A DNA stretch of 64,000 nucleotides. Origin: Stutzerimonas kunmingensis. Lineage in GTDB: Bacteria; Pseudomonadota; Gammaproteobacteria; Pseudomonadales; Pseudomonadaceae. A program made the translations under genes and the position numbers. Positions 48,535 to 57,409 of this stretch are shown here, one piece after another; position 1 is the first letter of the stretch, and each line of letters begins with the position of its first letter. The notes beneath the pieces were generated by a model. The model saw only the letters and a program-made list of their open reading frames with translations. It was not told where the DNA came from and made no database searches. Where the stretch lies: positions 400,653 through 464,652 of the forward strand of contig NZ_FORS01000004.1 in NCBI RefSeq assembly GCF_900114065.1, written 5' to 3'.

Positions 48535-49061
48535 TCTTCCTCTTCAGGAGCAACGGGGACTATCTCCCCGGGCTTTTCCACCACTGCCGAGAGCTGCCGA
48601 TATACGTAATCGGGGGTGCCAACAACCGCATACGTCGCCGTGGCGATAATGTTCTGGCTAACCATGCTCTGCGGCTGCTCCTCGTGTAAGTCGGTGTACT
48701 CCATACGCTGATCACTAGGGCAATCGACTGTCACTTGGAAGCCATCGAATTCCGGTACTTGAAAGGAAGCAGAATCACAGGAGCCATTGAGAAAATGCCA
48801 TATTCCCCACTCCAATCCCGTCCTCGCTGCCTGATAGGCGCGAGCCTGTTGCAGGGCCAGGCTGCTGGTAGCGGTTTGAGTAGTGGATATACGCCACATG
48901 GCGGCGATGGCGCCGGCGATGATGATGATCAGGAACATTGCGGCGACGAGGCCAAAGCCATGTTGCTTCTGTAGGAGCAGGCCGTGCCCGCGAAGCTTTT
49001 GTATCGTCCGGATTCGCGGGCGCGGCCCGCTCCTACGGGGGCGTTGAGAGTTAGGGGGCAT
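48531..49061 (-). CDS. mshP: MSHA minor pilin MshP
   Basis: A 176-residue prepilin-like protein. The hydrophobic N-terminal helix FGLVAAMFLIIIIAGAIAAMW follows a KQHG processing site, as in PilX/MshP minor pilins. The leader before the cut is unusually long (about 35 residues) because 22 codons of it (residues about 9-31) are a REP-like palindromic element (48971-49036). The ATG at 49061 overlaps the mshO stop by 11 bases, and the element, 66 bases long, keeps the frame. The mature protein ends in an acidic tail (APEEEE). Minor pilins prime pilus assembly in the inner membrane and periplasm. Confidence 0.87.
   Translation of the reverse strand: MPPNSQRPRRSGPRPRIRTIQKLRGHGLLLQKQHGFGLVAAMFLIIIIAGAIAAMWRISTTQTATSSLALQQARAYQAARTGLEWGIWHFLNGSCDSASFQVPEFDGFQVTVDCPSDQRMEYTDLHEEQPQSMVSQNIIATATYAVVGTPDYVYRQLSAVVEKPGEIVPVAPEEEE
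48971..49036. repeat. REP-like palindromic element inside the mshP leader
   Basis: Two 24-base arms start and end with GTAGGAGC / GCTCCTAC (48971-48994 and 49013-49036) and match as an inverted repeat except at two positions, around an 18-base loop. The GTAGGAGCGGGC...GCCCGCGAA pattern is that of widespread Pseudomonas intergenic REP units. It is exactly 66 bases, so it leaves the reading frame of mshP intact. Confidence 0.85.
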
Positions 49062-49863
49062 TGTCTACGTGGACCTGTTGCAAGAGGGAGATGGTTTCTC
49101 CGCCTTTGGTTAGCGATAAACGCAGGGTAACGAGGCCGTTTCGGGTGCTGGTGCCAGGTTGGTAACTGAAGGAGCAGGTGTTTACCGAGTCAACGACAAC
49201 GGCCTGTATAGGATCTGAACCATCCAGTTTTTGAGATGACTCCCTGAGCAGTTCATCACCTGAGCAACGATAGGTAACGGCTTCATTCGCGAGGTAGAAG
49301 CGCTTCTGCGGTGAGGCATATTTAAATTTGAAGTCGGAAAGGCCGGCACTCAGCGTGCTGTCTTTCCAGATAAACGCCTTGGGCGAAATGGCGGAAACAT
49401 CACCGTCTTGGGCTTCGGCGAGGCCTACAAGCCCTGTGGTGTTGTAAATAATCAGCCAGTGTGGAGTTGTGGCACTCGTTGGCTCTATCGGACTGAGAAT
49501 ATCTATCGAGCACGCACCGGTGGCTTGGATGCACGCAGGTGGATCCTGGCGTGGTCCTGCAGGGTCTGACTGATTGGCGCGGTATCGGCCTGCCGCACTG
49601 ATGGGCACGAGGCGGACTTCATTGCTGGAGACAACCAGCAAGTTCGGCACCGCCAGCCGTATATCGCGTGCCATTCGGTTCAGTGCCATGGCGGCCAAGT
49701 CGGTGAGTTCGGCGCGGCGGCTTTGGTCGGCGAAGCCTTGCAGGGGACGGGACATTACGGTGGAAATCATGACCGCAACGATGCCGGCCAGGGCGATAAC
49801 CATGATCAGTTCGACCAAGGTGAAGCCGCTGTTGCGGAAGTCGCCGCAGGAGGTCGTTTTCAT
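49051..49863 (-). CDS. mshO: MSHA minor pilin MshO
   Basis: A 270-residue prepilin. The leader MKTTSCGDFRNSG is followed by FTLVELIMVIALAGIVAVMIS with the conserved Glu5, then a large globular domain with several cysteines (ACIQATGACSI; TYRCSG; NTCSFSY). It corresponds in size and position to MshO/PilW-like minor pilins. The ATG at 49863 shares one base with the mshD stop (TGATG). Confidence 0.9.
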   Translation of the reverse strand: MKTTSCGDFRNSGFTLVELIMVIALAGIVAVMISTVMSRPLQGFADQSRRAELTDLAAMALNRMARDIRLAVPNLLVVSSNEVRLVPISAAGRYRANQSDPAGPRQDPPACIQATGACSIDILSPIEPTSATTPHWLIIYNTTGLVGLAEAQDGDVSAISPKAFIWKDSTLSAGLSDFKFKYASPQKRFYLANEAVTYRCSGDELLRESSQKLDGSDPIQAVVVDSVNTCSFSYQPGTSTRNGLVTLRLSLTKGGETISLLQQVHVDNAP

Positions 49864-50333
49864 CAATAGTCGGTCCGGTAGCCTGTCAGGGTCAGGGTTT
49901 GCCCTGAAGGGTCTTTGACGGAGACATCAATGCGCGTGGCATCCACCTGGTTTCCTGGCGGACCCAATTCAGCATCGGGTTCGACTACCACCGTCACCCG
50001 GTAGCCGGCAAGCTCTGGAATCGGCGAATTATCAATACCAAGGGGCGGAACGTTGACAGCCGGGATCAAGGGAGGGTTATTACCCAGATCAACAACCAGC
50101 AACGTCTCCAGATACGCCTCCGCAATATACAAACTCTGCTGCCGCAACATCGGATCGGCGGAGCGGGCGGTAATGCTGGCCATGGCGGAGAAGAGTGCGG
50201 CGGCGGCGATGCCGATGATGACGATGGTGATGACCAGCTCGACAAGGGTCATGCCGCGTTGCTTGCAGGGTGTGGCACGTGCCGGGTGGTGGATGGGTGA
50301 AGCGTCATCCACCCTACGGGGTTTATGGGTCAT
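49863..50333 (-). CDS. mshD: MSHA minor pilin MshD
   Basis: A 156-residue prepilin with the class III motif RG-MTLVELVITIVIIGIAAAALFSAMA. The 27-residue leader is longer than usual, and its centre (RRVDDASPIHHPARA) is encoded by a GTAGGGTGGATGACGC-type repeat (50288-50317) normally found between genes. The ATG overlaps the mshC stop as ATGA (50330-50333). Like other minor pilins it probably joins the initiating complex at the pilus tip. Confidence 0.89.
   Translation of the reverse strand: MTHKPRRVDDASPIHHPARATPCKQRGMTLVELVITIVIIGIAAAALFSAMASITARSADPMLRQQSLYIAEAYLETLLVVDLGNNPPLIPAVNVPPLGIDNSPIPELAGYRVTVVVEPDAELGPPGNQVDATRIDVSVKDPSGQTLTLTGYRTDY
50288..50317 (-). repeat. GTAGGGTGGA-type repeat inside the mshD leader
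   Basis: On the minus strand CGTAGGGTGGATGACGCTTC is followed by the complementary arm CATCCACC. Arms 50288-50295 (GGTGGATG) and 50306-50313 (CATCCACC) pair. The core matches the repeat in hrpA (3194-3265). Confidence 0.75.
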
Positions 50334-50788
50334 GGGCTGACCTCGATAAAGCCGGTGGAGTGGACAGTAAGTTTGAAAATTCCACCTGCAAATTCGACAT
50401 TATCCGAAGGACTTGCTGCCCCGAGCGAGTCGAAGGTTACGGTCAAATCCTTATTTATACTTACTTGGTGCTTGTTAACACCTTGGTAATTGCTACCCGA
50501 TGGGTCAGCAACAGGATCGTTGGCTTTTGGGTCTGTCGGCTCAACGCCACAGTCTTTGGCGTAGTTCAATTTATAGCCATCACTATCGACTAAGAACCTT
50601 ATTGGGCAACCACTCGCCACGGCCAGTTTTTGTGCATAGCGAACAGACGAAAGAACCTCTTCAAAATAAAAGCGTTCATCGAAGTTGCTTTTGCTAAAGA
50701 AGCGCGGCCCCACCACGGCGGCGAGGATGCCGATGATGACGATCACCATGATCAACTCGACGATTGTAAAACCGCGTTGTTCAACCAT
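50330..50788 (-). CDS. mshC: MSHA minor pilin MshC
   Basis: A 152-residue prepilin. The short leader MVEQRG is followed by FTIVELIMVIVIIGILAAVVGPRFF with Glu5, then FDERFYFEEVLSSVRYAQKLAVASGC, a GspH/FimT-like core, and a C-terminal strand-rich part. The size and place after mshA fit MshC. GGGCAGG precedes the ATG. A 186-base spacer with several hairpins separates it from mshA. Confidence 0.9.
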   Translation of the reverse strand: MVEQRGFTIVELIMVIVIIGILAAVVGPRFFSKSNFDERFYFEEVLSSVRYAQKLAVASGCPIRFLVDSDGYKLNYAKDCGVEPTDPKANDPVADPSGSNYQGVNKHQVSINKDLTVTFDSLGAASPSDNVEFAGGIFKLTVHSTGFIEVSP

Positions 50789-50819
50789 TGGCCTGCCCTT
50801 CTTATAGAAGCGGGTTGGT

Positions 50820-50904
50820 GGCGGGAATCGACCCGCCTCCGGAAATTTGTGGCAACCCGGCCAGAAGCCGGGTTGCGGTGTAGCGTAGGGCGGGTGAAAC
50901 CCGC
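50820..50904. repeat. Cluster of three hairpins between mshA and mshC
   Basis: GGCGGG/CCCGCC arms (50820-50825 and 50832-50837), a perfect ten-base stem GCAACCCGGC/GCCGGGTTGC (50852-50861 and 50867-50876), and GCGGGT/ACCCGC within a GTAGGGCGGGT unit (50890-50895 and 50899-50904). They lie 70-155 bases past the mshA stop on the minus strand. They could stabilise the mshA message or reduce read-through into the minor pilin genes. Confidence 0.65.
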
Positions 50905-50974
50905 TAGCCATAGGCCGCAGCGGCTTTCAGGCAATTGCGGACGGGACGCCCTGCATAGCTACACGGGTGTCACA

Positions 50975-51424
50975 TTAACAGCTCGAATTATCTAGTTTCA
51001 CTATTGCAGGAGAAGTGCTAGTTGCATCGGTATACGTGATCTGACATGTGGATTTCTTATCTGTAGGTACATTTTTGGCCGTTACAGTTTTAGCAGTAGC
51101 ATCAAAGTCAAAATCATCATCGCTTAGCTGAGCAGCTATTTGAATACCTGCAAAACTGGGGTAACCATAAATCAATCCAACCGGTACATTTTCAAGATCT
51201 ACAGAGCCAGTCGCACCTACCGCCGGGGGATTTTCCATCAAAGCAGCAGAATGAGCGATAGCTGATGCAGACTTCATTGCGCCTGCGGCACCTGCAATTG
51301 CTGCTGCACGTGCATCTCCTCCAAAATCCGCAAACCTCGGCAACGCAAACGCCGCCAAAATCCCCAATATCACAATAACCATAATCAACTCGATCATGGT
51401 GAAGCCGCTCTGTTGCTTTTTCAT
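50975..51424 (-). CDS. mshA: MSHA major pilin MshA
   Basis: A 149-residue type IVa-like prepilin. The leader MKKQQSG is cut before FTMIELIMVIVILGILAAFALPRFADFGGDARAAA, the highly conserved assembly helix with Glu5. The C-terminus has a cysteine loop (STCQITYTDATS...NSSC), as in major pilins. AAGGAG lies eight bases before the ATG, the strongest ribosome site in the operon. The 3' half is AT-richer than its neighbours, common for surface-exposed pilin. It forms the pilus fibre for attachment to surfaces. Confidence 0.93.
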   Translation of the reverse strand: MKKQQSGFTMIELIMVIVILGILAAFALPRFADFGGDARAAAIAGAAGAMKSASAIAHSAALMENPPAVGATGSVDLENVPVGLIYGYPSFAGIQIAAQLSDDDFDFDATAKTVTAKNVPTDKKSTCQITYTDATSTSPAIVKLDNSSC

Positions 51425-51443
51425 GGTGTTGCTCCTTTTTGCC

Positions 51444-51998
51444 TTATTCAAAAGTGACGGCGACTTCGCCGGTGTTGCTGTTGTACTCGATGAAATCGTC
51501 GTTTCCATCAAGGGTGTAGCGATAAAGGCAGCGGTGGCCCTGGGCCTCGGCGCGGAAGGTGGGGTTGTCGCCGGTGACGCTGGCCGCCGAGGCTTGCAGC
51601 AGGTTGGCCCAGAGGTTCATGCATTCCTGCTGGCTCATGCTGGTGCTGGCGCCGGGGTTGCCGCTGCGTTCGGTGCCAACCGGCCAGCCGGCGGCGTTGA
51701 CGTCGACCGTGCCGTTGCCGTAACCGGCGACGTCGATCTGGCAGTTGCCGGCCACGCAACTGTTGCTGCCGCCGTTGCGGTTGAGTTCGTACTGGCCGCG
51801 CACCAGAGAGACGGCCGACGTGAAGGCGCCGCCGGCGCTGCGTACGGTGGCGCGGTGGGCGTCCTTGGCCGAGTCGATGAAGTGCGGTAGCGCCACCGCG
51901 GCGAGGATGCCGAGGATGGCGATGACCACCACCAGCTCAATCATGGTGAAGCCCTGGTTCTTCTGCATTACATGCGCTCGCTGCTGGTTTTCATTCAT
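51444..51998 (-). CDS. mshB: MSHA pilin MshB
   Basis: A 184-residue prepilin with the processing site KNQG before FTMIELVVVIAILGILAAVALPHFIDSAKDAHRATVRSAGGAF. The globular part has four or more cysteines (SNSCVAGNCQ, QQECMNLW, GHRCLYRY). The start is set at the ATG at 51998, which has GAGG upstream and gives a 16-residue leader; the ATG at 51968 would leave a minimal leader. It lies 19 bases upstream of mshA, as in Vibrio, and is similar to MshA over the helix. Confidence 0.88.
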   Translation of the reverse strand: MNENQQRAHVMQKNQGFTMIELVVVIAILGILAAVALPHFIDSAKDAHRATVRSAGGAFTSAVSLVRGQYELNRNGGSNSCVAGNCQIDVAGYGNGTVDVNAAGWPVGTERSGNPGASTSMSQQECMNLWANLLQASAASVTGDNPTFRAEAQGHRCLYRYTLDGNDDFIEYNSNTGEVAVTFE

Positions 51999-52069
51999 CT
52001 GCTCACCTCTCGTGTCGGCACAGGCGTACCGCCCTGCCCTTCGCGTTTCGTTGTTCGCTGCTTCAGTCA

Positions 52070-53308
52070 TCACCCCCTCCCTTGCGCCGCGCTGCCCAGC
52101 TCCCACATGGGCAGGAACACGCCCAGCGCGAGGACCAGCACCATCACACCCATACAGACGATGAGGATCGGCTCGATGGCGTCGGCCAGTTGCTTGAGGT
52201 CGTAGTCGACTTCCTGTTCGTAGAAATCGGCGACTTCGATGAACAGGTCATCCAGCGCGCCGGTTTCTTCGCCGACGGCCATCATCTGCAGTACCAATGG
52301 GGTGAACAGGCCGGAGTTGTGCGCCGAGCGGGTCAGCGCTTCGCCGCGTTCGACGCTTTCGCGGATGCCGAGAATCGCCTGGCCGATATGCTGGTTGCCG
52401 ACGCTGGCGCTGTTGATCGAGAGGGTCTGCAGCAGTGGCACGCCGGCGCGGTACATCATCGCGAAGGTGCGGGTGAAGCGCGCCAGGGCGATGCGTTCGA
52501 AGATGCCGCCGACGATGGGCAGGCGCAGCTTGATGCGGTCCCAGCGCAGTCTACCGGCGTCGGTTTCGATCCACTTGAAGAAGGCGTAAAGCCCGCCAAC
52601 GATGCCCAGCAGCAACAGCCACCAATAGTCGCGCATGAAGTTGGAGGTGCCGATCAGCACGCGCGTGGCCCACGGCAGTTGCGCGTGGAACTGGGCGAAG
52701 ACCTTGGCGAACGCCGGGATCACCAAGAGATTGATGACACCCAGCGCCACTCCCATGGCCACCAGCACGAAGATCGGATAACGCGTGGCCTGCTTGATGC
52801 GCTTGCGGGTCTCGCGCTCCAGTTCCAGATAGGCAGACAGCTGCTTGAACGCCTGATCGAGCTGGCCGGTGTTCTCGCCAACACTGACCATGCTGACGAA
52901 CAGATTGTTGAACACCTTGGGATGCGCGTTCAGCGCCACGGCCATGGACTGGCCGCTTTCGAGGCTGGCGCGCACGTCCTGCAGGATGCTGCGGAAATAC
53001 AGGTTGCGATTGGATTCGGCCAGCCCGCCGATGGCGCGAATGATCGGCACGCCGGCCTTGTTCAGGCTGTACATCTGGCGGCTGAAGATGATCAGTTCGT
53101 CCAGATCGACACGTTTGCGCCGCAGCTTCTCGCGCAGCACGGCAAACACGTCGACGCTATCGGCCTGGGCACGCTCCGCATCGATGGTCAGCGGGGTGAT
53201 CTGGCGCGACACCAGCTCGCTGGCCACGGCGTCAGCGCTGGCGCCATCGAGTGCGCCGCTGACCCGTGCGCCGCGCATATCGCGGCCGGTATAGCGGAAG
53301 CTAGGCAT
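52070..53308 (-). CDS. mshG: MSHA platform protein MshG
   Basis: A 412-residue GspF/PilC-type inner-membrane protein with two T2SSF domains (RQMYSLNKAGVPIIRAIGGLAES and FARTFAMMYRAGVPLLQTLSINSASVGN-like stretches) and three membrane helices. It forms the assembly platform with MshE. GGGGAG lies seven bases before the ATG. The 81-base gap from the mshE stop holds only GC-rich sequence. No mshF is present between mshG and mshB, where Vibrio has one. Confidence 0.93.
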   Translation of the reverse strand: MPSFRYTGRDMRGARVSGALDGASADAVASELVSRQITPLTIDAERAQADSVDVFAVLREKLRRKRVDLDELIIFSRQMYSLNKAGVPIIRAIGGLAESNRNLYFRSILQDVRASLESGQSMAVALNAHPKVFNNLFVSMVSVGENTGQLDQAFKQLSAYLELERETRKRIKQATRYPIFVLVAMGVALGVINLLVIPAFAKVFAQFHAQLPWATRVLIGTSNFMRDYWWLLLLGIVGGLYAFFKWIETDAGRLRWDRIKLRLPIVGGIFERIALARFTRTFAMMYRAGVPLLQTLSINSASVGNQHIGQAILGIRESVERGEALTRSAHNSGLFTPLVLQMMAVGEETGALDDLFIEVADFYEQEVDYDLKQLADAIEPILIVCMGVMVLVLALGVFLPMWELGSAAQGRG

Positions 53309-53389
53309 CGGCAGGCTCCCCGCGAAGCGACCGGACGGCGCCCGTGGCGCTGGCGCCTACGGCCGCGATAGGCAGGAGACTAGCGGCGA

Positions 53390-55114
53390 TCACGCGATCA
53401 CCTCGTCGTCCGCCAGGGTGGCGCAGACCTTCAGCACCTCTTCGATACTGGTGACGCCGGCGATGGCGTAATCCAGCGCGCACGCCGCCAGTGGTCGATA
53501 GTGCGCCTGCTGGCGCGCTGCCTCGGCGAAGCCTTGCGGATCACCCCGACGAAGCGCGGCGATCATCGGTTCGTCCAGTTCCAGCAGCTCGTACACACCG
53601 ACACGGCCGGCATAGCCGCTGTTGTGGCATTGATGGCAACCATTGCCGCGCTTGAAACGGTGGTCGCGCAGCGAGCCGCCGTGCAGCGCTTCCAGCCAGG
53701 CCAGTTGCCGAGGATCGGGCTGATCGTCCTCCATGCAGTTCTCGCACACGCGGCGTATCAGACGCTGGGCCAGCACCGCATTCAGCGCGGTGGCGACGAG
53801 GAAGGGCTCGACGCCCATGTCGATCAGGCGCATGGCCGAGGTCAGGGCATCGTTGGTGTGCAGCGTCGAAAGTACGAGGTGGCCGGTCAGTGCGGCGCGC
53901 AGGCCGATTTCGGCGGTTTCCTGATCACGGATCTCACCAACCAGGACGATGTCCGGGTCCTGACGCAAGGCGGCGCGCAGCACGCGGGCGAAGGTCAACT
54001 CGATCTTGGCGTTGACCTGCACCTGGTTGACCCGCGGCAGGCGGTACTCCACCGGGTCCTCAACCGTGATGATCTTCTTCTCCGGGCTGTTCAGCTCGGA
54101 AAGCCCGGCGTAGAGCGTGGTGGTCTTGCCCGAGCCGGTCGGGCCGGTGACCAGCACCATGCCGTGCGGACGCTGCAGCAGGCGCCGGAAGCGCTCGAGC
54201 ATCGCCGGCGGCATGCCGGTGCCTTCGAGCTTGAACATGGCGCCGCTCTGGTCGAGCAGACGCATGACCACCGACTCGCCGAACTGCACCGGCATGGTGG
54301 AGACCCGCACATCGAGGTTGCGGTTCTTCACGCGGATGTTGAAACGGCCGTCCTGCGGCAGGCGCTTTTCCGAGATATCCAGGCCGGACATGATCTTCAG
54401 GCGCATGACCAGCGCCGAAGCCACACGGTGCTCCTTCATTACCTGTTCGTTGAGCACGCCGTCGATACGCTGGCGAATCCGCACCACGCCTTCGTCCGGT
54501 TCGATGTGAATGTCCGAGGCCTTCATCTGCACGGCGTCCTCGAACAGCGTCTGCAGCAGGCGCACCACCGGCGCATCGCTGTTGCTTTCGCCGAGGCGCG
54601 AGAGGTCGAAGTCGCTTTCCTGCAGCTCACCTTCCAGCTCGCCGGCCAGCGAGGCGATCTCACTGGTACGGCGGTAAAGCTGGTCCAGCGCGCCGAGCAG
54701 CTCGCTTTCACGCACCACCGCCGGGTGGACGCGCTTGCCCAGCAGGCGCTCGATCTCGTCCTGGGCGAAGATGTCCAGCGGGTCGGTCATGCCCACCAGC
54801 AAACCATCGCCCTGGCGGGACAGCACGATGACCCGGAAGCGCCGGGCGACCGCCTCGGGCAGGCTCTGGGTCAGCTGGTTGTCGAACTTGTAGTGCTTGA
54901 GTTCGACGAAGGGAATCTGCAGCTGCTCGGACAGCGCACGCAGCAGGCGGCCTTCGTCGATGAAGCCGAGGTCGAGTACCGTGCGCCCGAGCTTGGAGCC
55001 GGTGCGCTTCTGGTCCTGCAGCGCCTGCTGCAGCTGCGCCTCGCTGATCAGGCCGGCCTGGACCAGCAGATCGCCGAGACGAATCTTGCGCTGGCGCATG
55101 TCTTGCGCGGTCAT
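53390..55114 (-). CDS. mshE: MSHA assembly ATPase MshE
   Basis: A 574-residue GspE/PilB-type ATPase. The N-terminal MshEN domain (about residues 10-140: RQRKIRLGDLLVQAGLISEAQLQQAL), which in MshE of Vibrio binds cyclic di-GMP, is followed by the ATPase core with Walker A GPTGSGKTT at about 325, the Asp box VEDPVEYRL and Walker B VGEIRDQET. A zinc motif of two CxxC pairs is at about 456 and 495 (CENC, CHQC). It powers pilus extension from the cytoplasmic side. Start and mshN stop overlap by four bases. Confidence 0.95.
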   Translation of the reverse strand: MTAQDMRQRKIRLGDLLVQAGLISEAQLQQALQDQKRTGSKLGRTVLDLGFIDEGRLLRALSEQLQIPFVELKHYKFDNQLTQSLPEAVARRFRVIVLSRQGDGLLVGMTDPLDIFAQDEIERLLGKRVHPAVVRESELLGALDQLYRRTSEIASLAGELEGELQESDFDLSRLGESNSDAPVVRLLQTLFEDAVQMKASDIHIEPDEGVVRIRQRIDGVLNEQVMKEHRVASALVMRLKIMSGLDISEKRLPQDGRFNIRVKNRNLDVRVSTMPVQFGESVVMRLLDQSGAMFKLEGTGMPPAMLERFRRLLQRPHGMVLVTGPTGSGKTTTLYAGLSELNSPEKKIITVEDPVEYRLPRVNQVQVNAKIELTFARVLRAALRQDPDIVLVGEIRDQETAEIGLRAALTGHLVLSTLHTNDALTSAMRLIDMGVEPFLVATALNAVLAQRLIRRVCENCMEDDQPDPRQLAWLEALHGGSLRDHRFKRGNGCHQCHNSGYAGRVGVYELLELDEPMIAALRRGDPQGFAEAARQQAHYRPLAACALDYAIAGVTSIEEVLKVCATLADDEVIA

Positions 55115-56475
55115 CGGGCACCTCCGAGTACGCCGGCACGTTCGGCGGCGAAGCGCCGCGAGTTGTCATCGAGCCCCTGCCCTTGCGCGGCCAGACGGTA
55201 GTGGCGCGCCGCCCGGGCGGGTTGATCGATCTGTTCCAGCGCGATGGCCAAGCCCAGCTGCCAGGCCGCCTGCTGCGGCTGAAGAGCCACCAGCTGGCGA
55301 TAAACCGCAGCGCTGCCCGCCCAGTCGCCTACCTGCTGCTGCAGAGCTGCCAGCAACGCGTGATAGCCGGGATCGCTGGCCAGCGACGGCGCGTTCTGCA
55401 CCAGGGTGGCGAGCGCCGTCTGTTTGTCGCCGCTCTGCAGCTGGCCACGGGCGAGCAGCATACGCAGCTCGGCATCGAACGGCCGGCTCTGCAGCCGGGC
55501 CGGCAGCCACTCGAGCAATGGCTCGATCTGTCCAGCCGCCAGGTAAGCACGAGCCAACCAGCGGGCCGCCTCGGCGTTGTCCGGCTGTGCGGCATGGAAC
55601 GCCTGCAGCAGCTCGATGGCACGGGGGAAGTTCTGCTGTTGCAGGGCATCGCGCGCCTGGGCCAGCGGGTCCGGTCGATGACTGCCGATCTGCACGGTGG
55701 GCGTGGTGGCAACCTGGGGTCTGGCAACCGGGGCCGGGGCTGGCTCGGCGACCGGTTGCACATCCGGCGCGATAACCGGCGCGGTCTGCGCGTCAGGCGC
55801 CGTGCGGGTGACCCACTCCGGCAGGCTCGCTTCGTCCAATGCCGGCTCGGCAAAAGGCAGGTCCAGGTCCTCAGGAACGGCCACTGGTGCGCCATCCATG
55901 TGGACTTCCAGCCAGAGCTGCACATGGCCAGCGGCCGGCTCAAGCCGATCACGCACGTCGAGGCGATCGGTCATGCCGAGCAGCAGCACCTGCACCTGGT
56001 CACCCTGCTGTTCCACTCGCCAGGACAGGCTTAGGCCATTGCTCTCCACGCGGCCGTTTCGCGGGCCATCGACGAGCGTCACATCCGGCAGACGCAGACT
56101 GATCGCGCCGCCTTCGTCGGTGCGCTGATAGCTGATCGAGCGATCCAGCAGCAACTGCAGCACGAAACGGCCACCGTCTTGCTGCGGCAAGACGTCGAGG
56201 AGCTGAGTTGCAGGCACCGCAGCGACCACCGGAGCAGCGGCAGGTGACTCCTGCACAGCCGGGGCTTGCGCGAAACGTTGGAACAGCACCACCGATGCCG
56301 CGGCGACCAACGCCCCGATAGCCAGCGGCAACAACCAGCGGCGCAGCCGTGCCGATCGCTGACGCCGCGTTGCAGCTGTTTCATCGACAGCCTGCATGTC
56401 GAGGAACGGGCTCTGCCCGCCGGATGCCGCGCCGCGCGCTTCGAGATCGCGCAGCATGTCGTTGACCAGGCTCAT
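55111..56475 (-). CDS. mshN: MSHA biogenesis protein MshN (TPR protein)
   Basis: A 454-residue single-pass membrane protein. A short cytoplasmic N-terminus MSLVNDMLRDLEARG is followed by a helix (LRRWLLPLAIGALVAAASVVLF), a periplasmic beta-rich AMIN-like segment, a Pro/Ala-rich linker with TAP/APV runs and C-terminal TPR repeats (ALQQQNFPRAIELLQAFHAAQPDNAEAARWLARAYL...). This layout is that of MshN. The ATG at 56475 overlaps the mshM stop (ATGA). Confidence 0.9.
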   Translation of the reverse strand: MSLVNDMLRDLEARGAASGGQSPFLDMQAVDETAATRRQRSARLRRWLLPLAIGALVAAASVVLFQRFAQAPAVQESPAAAPVVAAVPATQLLDVLPQQDGGRFVLQLLLDRSISYQRTDEGGAISLRLPDVTLVDGPRNGRVESNGLSLSWRVEQQGDQVQVLLLGMTDRLDVRDRLEPAAGHVQLWLEVHMDGAPVAVPEDLDLPFAEPALDEASLPEWVTRTAPDAQTAPVIAPDVQPVAEPAPAPVARPQVATTPTVQIGSHRPDPLAQARDALQQQNFPRAIELLQAFHAAQPDNAEAARWLARAYLAAGQIEPLLEWLPARLQSRPFDAELRMLLARGQLQSGDKQTALATLVQNAPSLASDPGYHALLAALQQQVGDWAGSAAVYRQLVALQPQQAAWQLGLAIALEQIDQPARAARHYRLAAQGQGLDDNSRRFAAERAGVLGGAR

Positions 56476-57401
56476 GGCCGCACCTCGGCCAGCTGCGATA
56501 ACCATGGCAATGCACTCAGCAGCAGGCTCAGGGTTGCCGCACCCGCCAGCAGTGCCCAACGCAACGGAAGGGCTGCACGCAGGTACGGTCGCGCACCCTC
56601 GGTATCGGCCAGGGCACGGCGTACGTGGCGGCTGCCGACCCGTCGCTGGCCTTCGCCAAACGCCGCCATCAGGCACTTGTTGGCCAGGATGTTGAGCAAC
56701 CGCGGGATGCCACCGCTGCCCTTGACCAGCAGGCGAATCGCGGCCGGCTTGAACAGCGGTTCGCCTTGATAGCCGGCGACCGCCAGACGTTCATGCAGGT
56801 AACGCCTGGCATCGCTGACATCCAGCGGGCGCAGGCGATAGGAGAATGTGATGCGCTGGCGCAACTGCCGGAAATTCTCGCTGGCCAGCGTAGCGTCCAG
56901 TTCAGGCTGGCCGAACAGCACCACCTGCAGCAGTTTGCGCTGCTCGGTTTCCAGATTGGTCAGCAGTCGCAAGGCCTCCAGCGTGGCCGGTGGCAGCGCC
57001 TGCGCCTCATCGATCAACAGCACGGTGCTCTTGCCCTGGCCGGCCAGCTCGATCAGCCGGCGATGCAGTGCCGTCAGCAACCCGTGATTGTCCAGTTGCT
57101 CGACCCGCGGCACATGCAGCTCATGGGCCAGCGCCTGGCGCAGCGCCATGGGTCCGAGCGCTGGGTTCGGCAACCAGGCGAGCTGGTAGTGTTCGGCATC
57201 CAGTTGCTTGAGCAGCGCGCGGCAGAGCAGGGTCTTGCCGGTGCCCACTTCGCCGGTCACCTTGATGAAGCCCTCGCCTTCGGCCAGAGCCACGCGCAGC
57301 AGGTTCAGGCACGCCTGGTAAGGCGGCAGGCGAACCATGAAGCCGGTATTCGGCGTCAATGCGAATGGCTTTTCCTGCAGCCCGAAGAATGCTTCGTACA
57401 T
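56472..57401 (-). CDS. mshM: MSHA biogenesis ATPase MshM (ExeA-like)
   Basis: A 309-residue AAA ATPase of the ExeA/GspA type with Walker A GEVGTGKT (residues 50-57), Walker B VLLIDEAQAL and a sensor region, and one C-terminal membrane helix (WALLAGAATLSLLLSALPWL). ExeA-like proteins help insert or open the secretin through the peptidoglycan. It starts nine bases after the mshL stop and overlaps mshN. Confidence 0.92.
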   Translation of the reverse strand: MYEAFFGLQEKPFALTPNTGFMVRLPPYQACLNLLRVALAEGEGFIKVTGEVGTGKTLLCRALLKQLDAEHYQLAWLPNPALGPMALRQALAHELHVPRVEQLDNHGLLTALHRRLIELAGQGKSTVLLIDEAQALPPATLEALRLLTNLETEQRKLLQVVLFGQPELDATLASENFRQLRQRITFSYRLRPLDVSDARRYLHERLAVAGYQGEPLFKPAAIRLLVKGSGGIPRLLNILANKCLMAAFGEGQRRVGSRHVRRALADTEGARPYLRAALPLRWALLAGAATLSLLLSALPWLSQLAEVRP

Positions 57402-57409
57402 ACCGGCGC

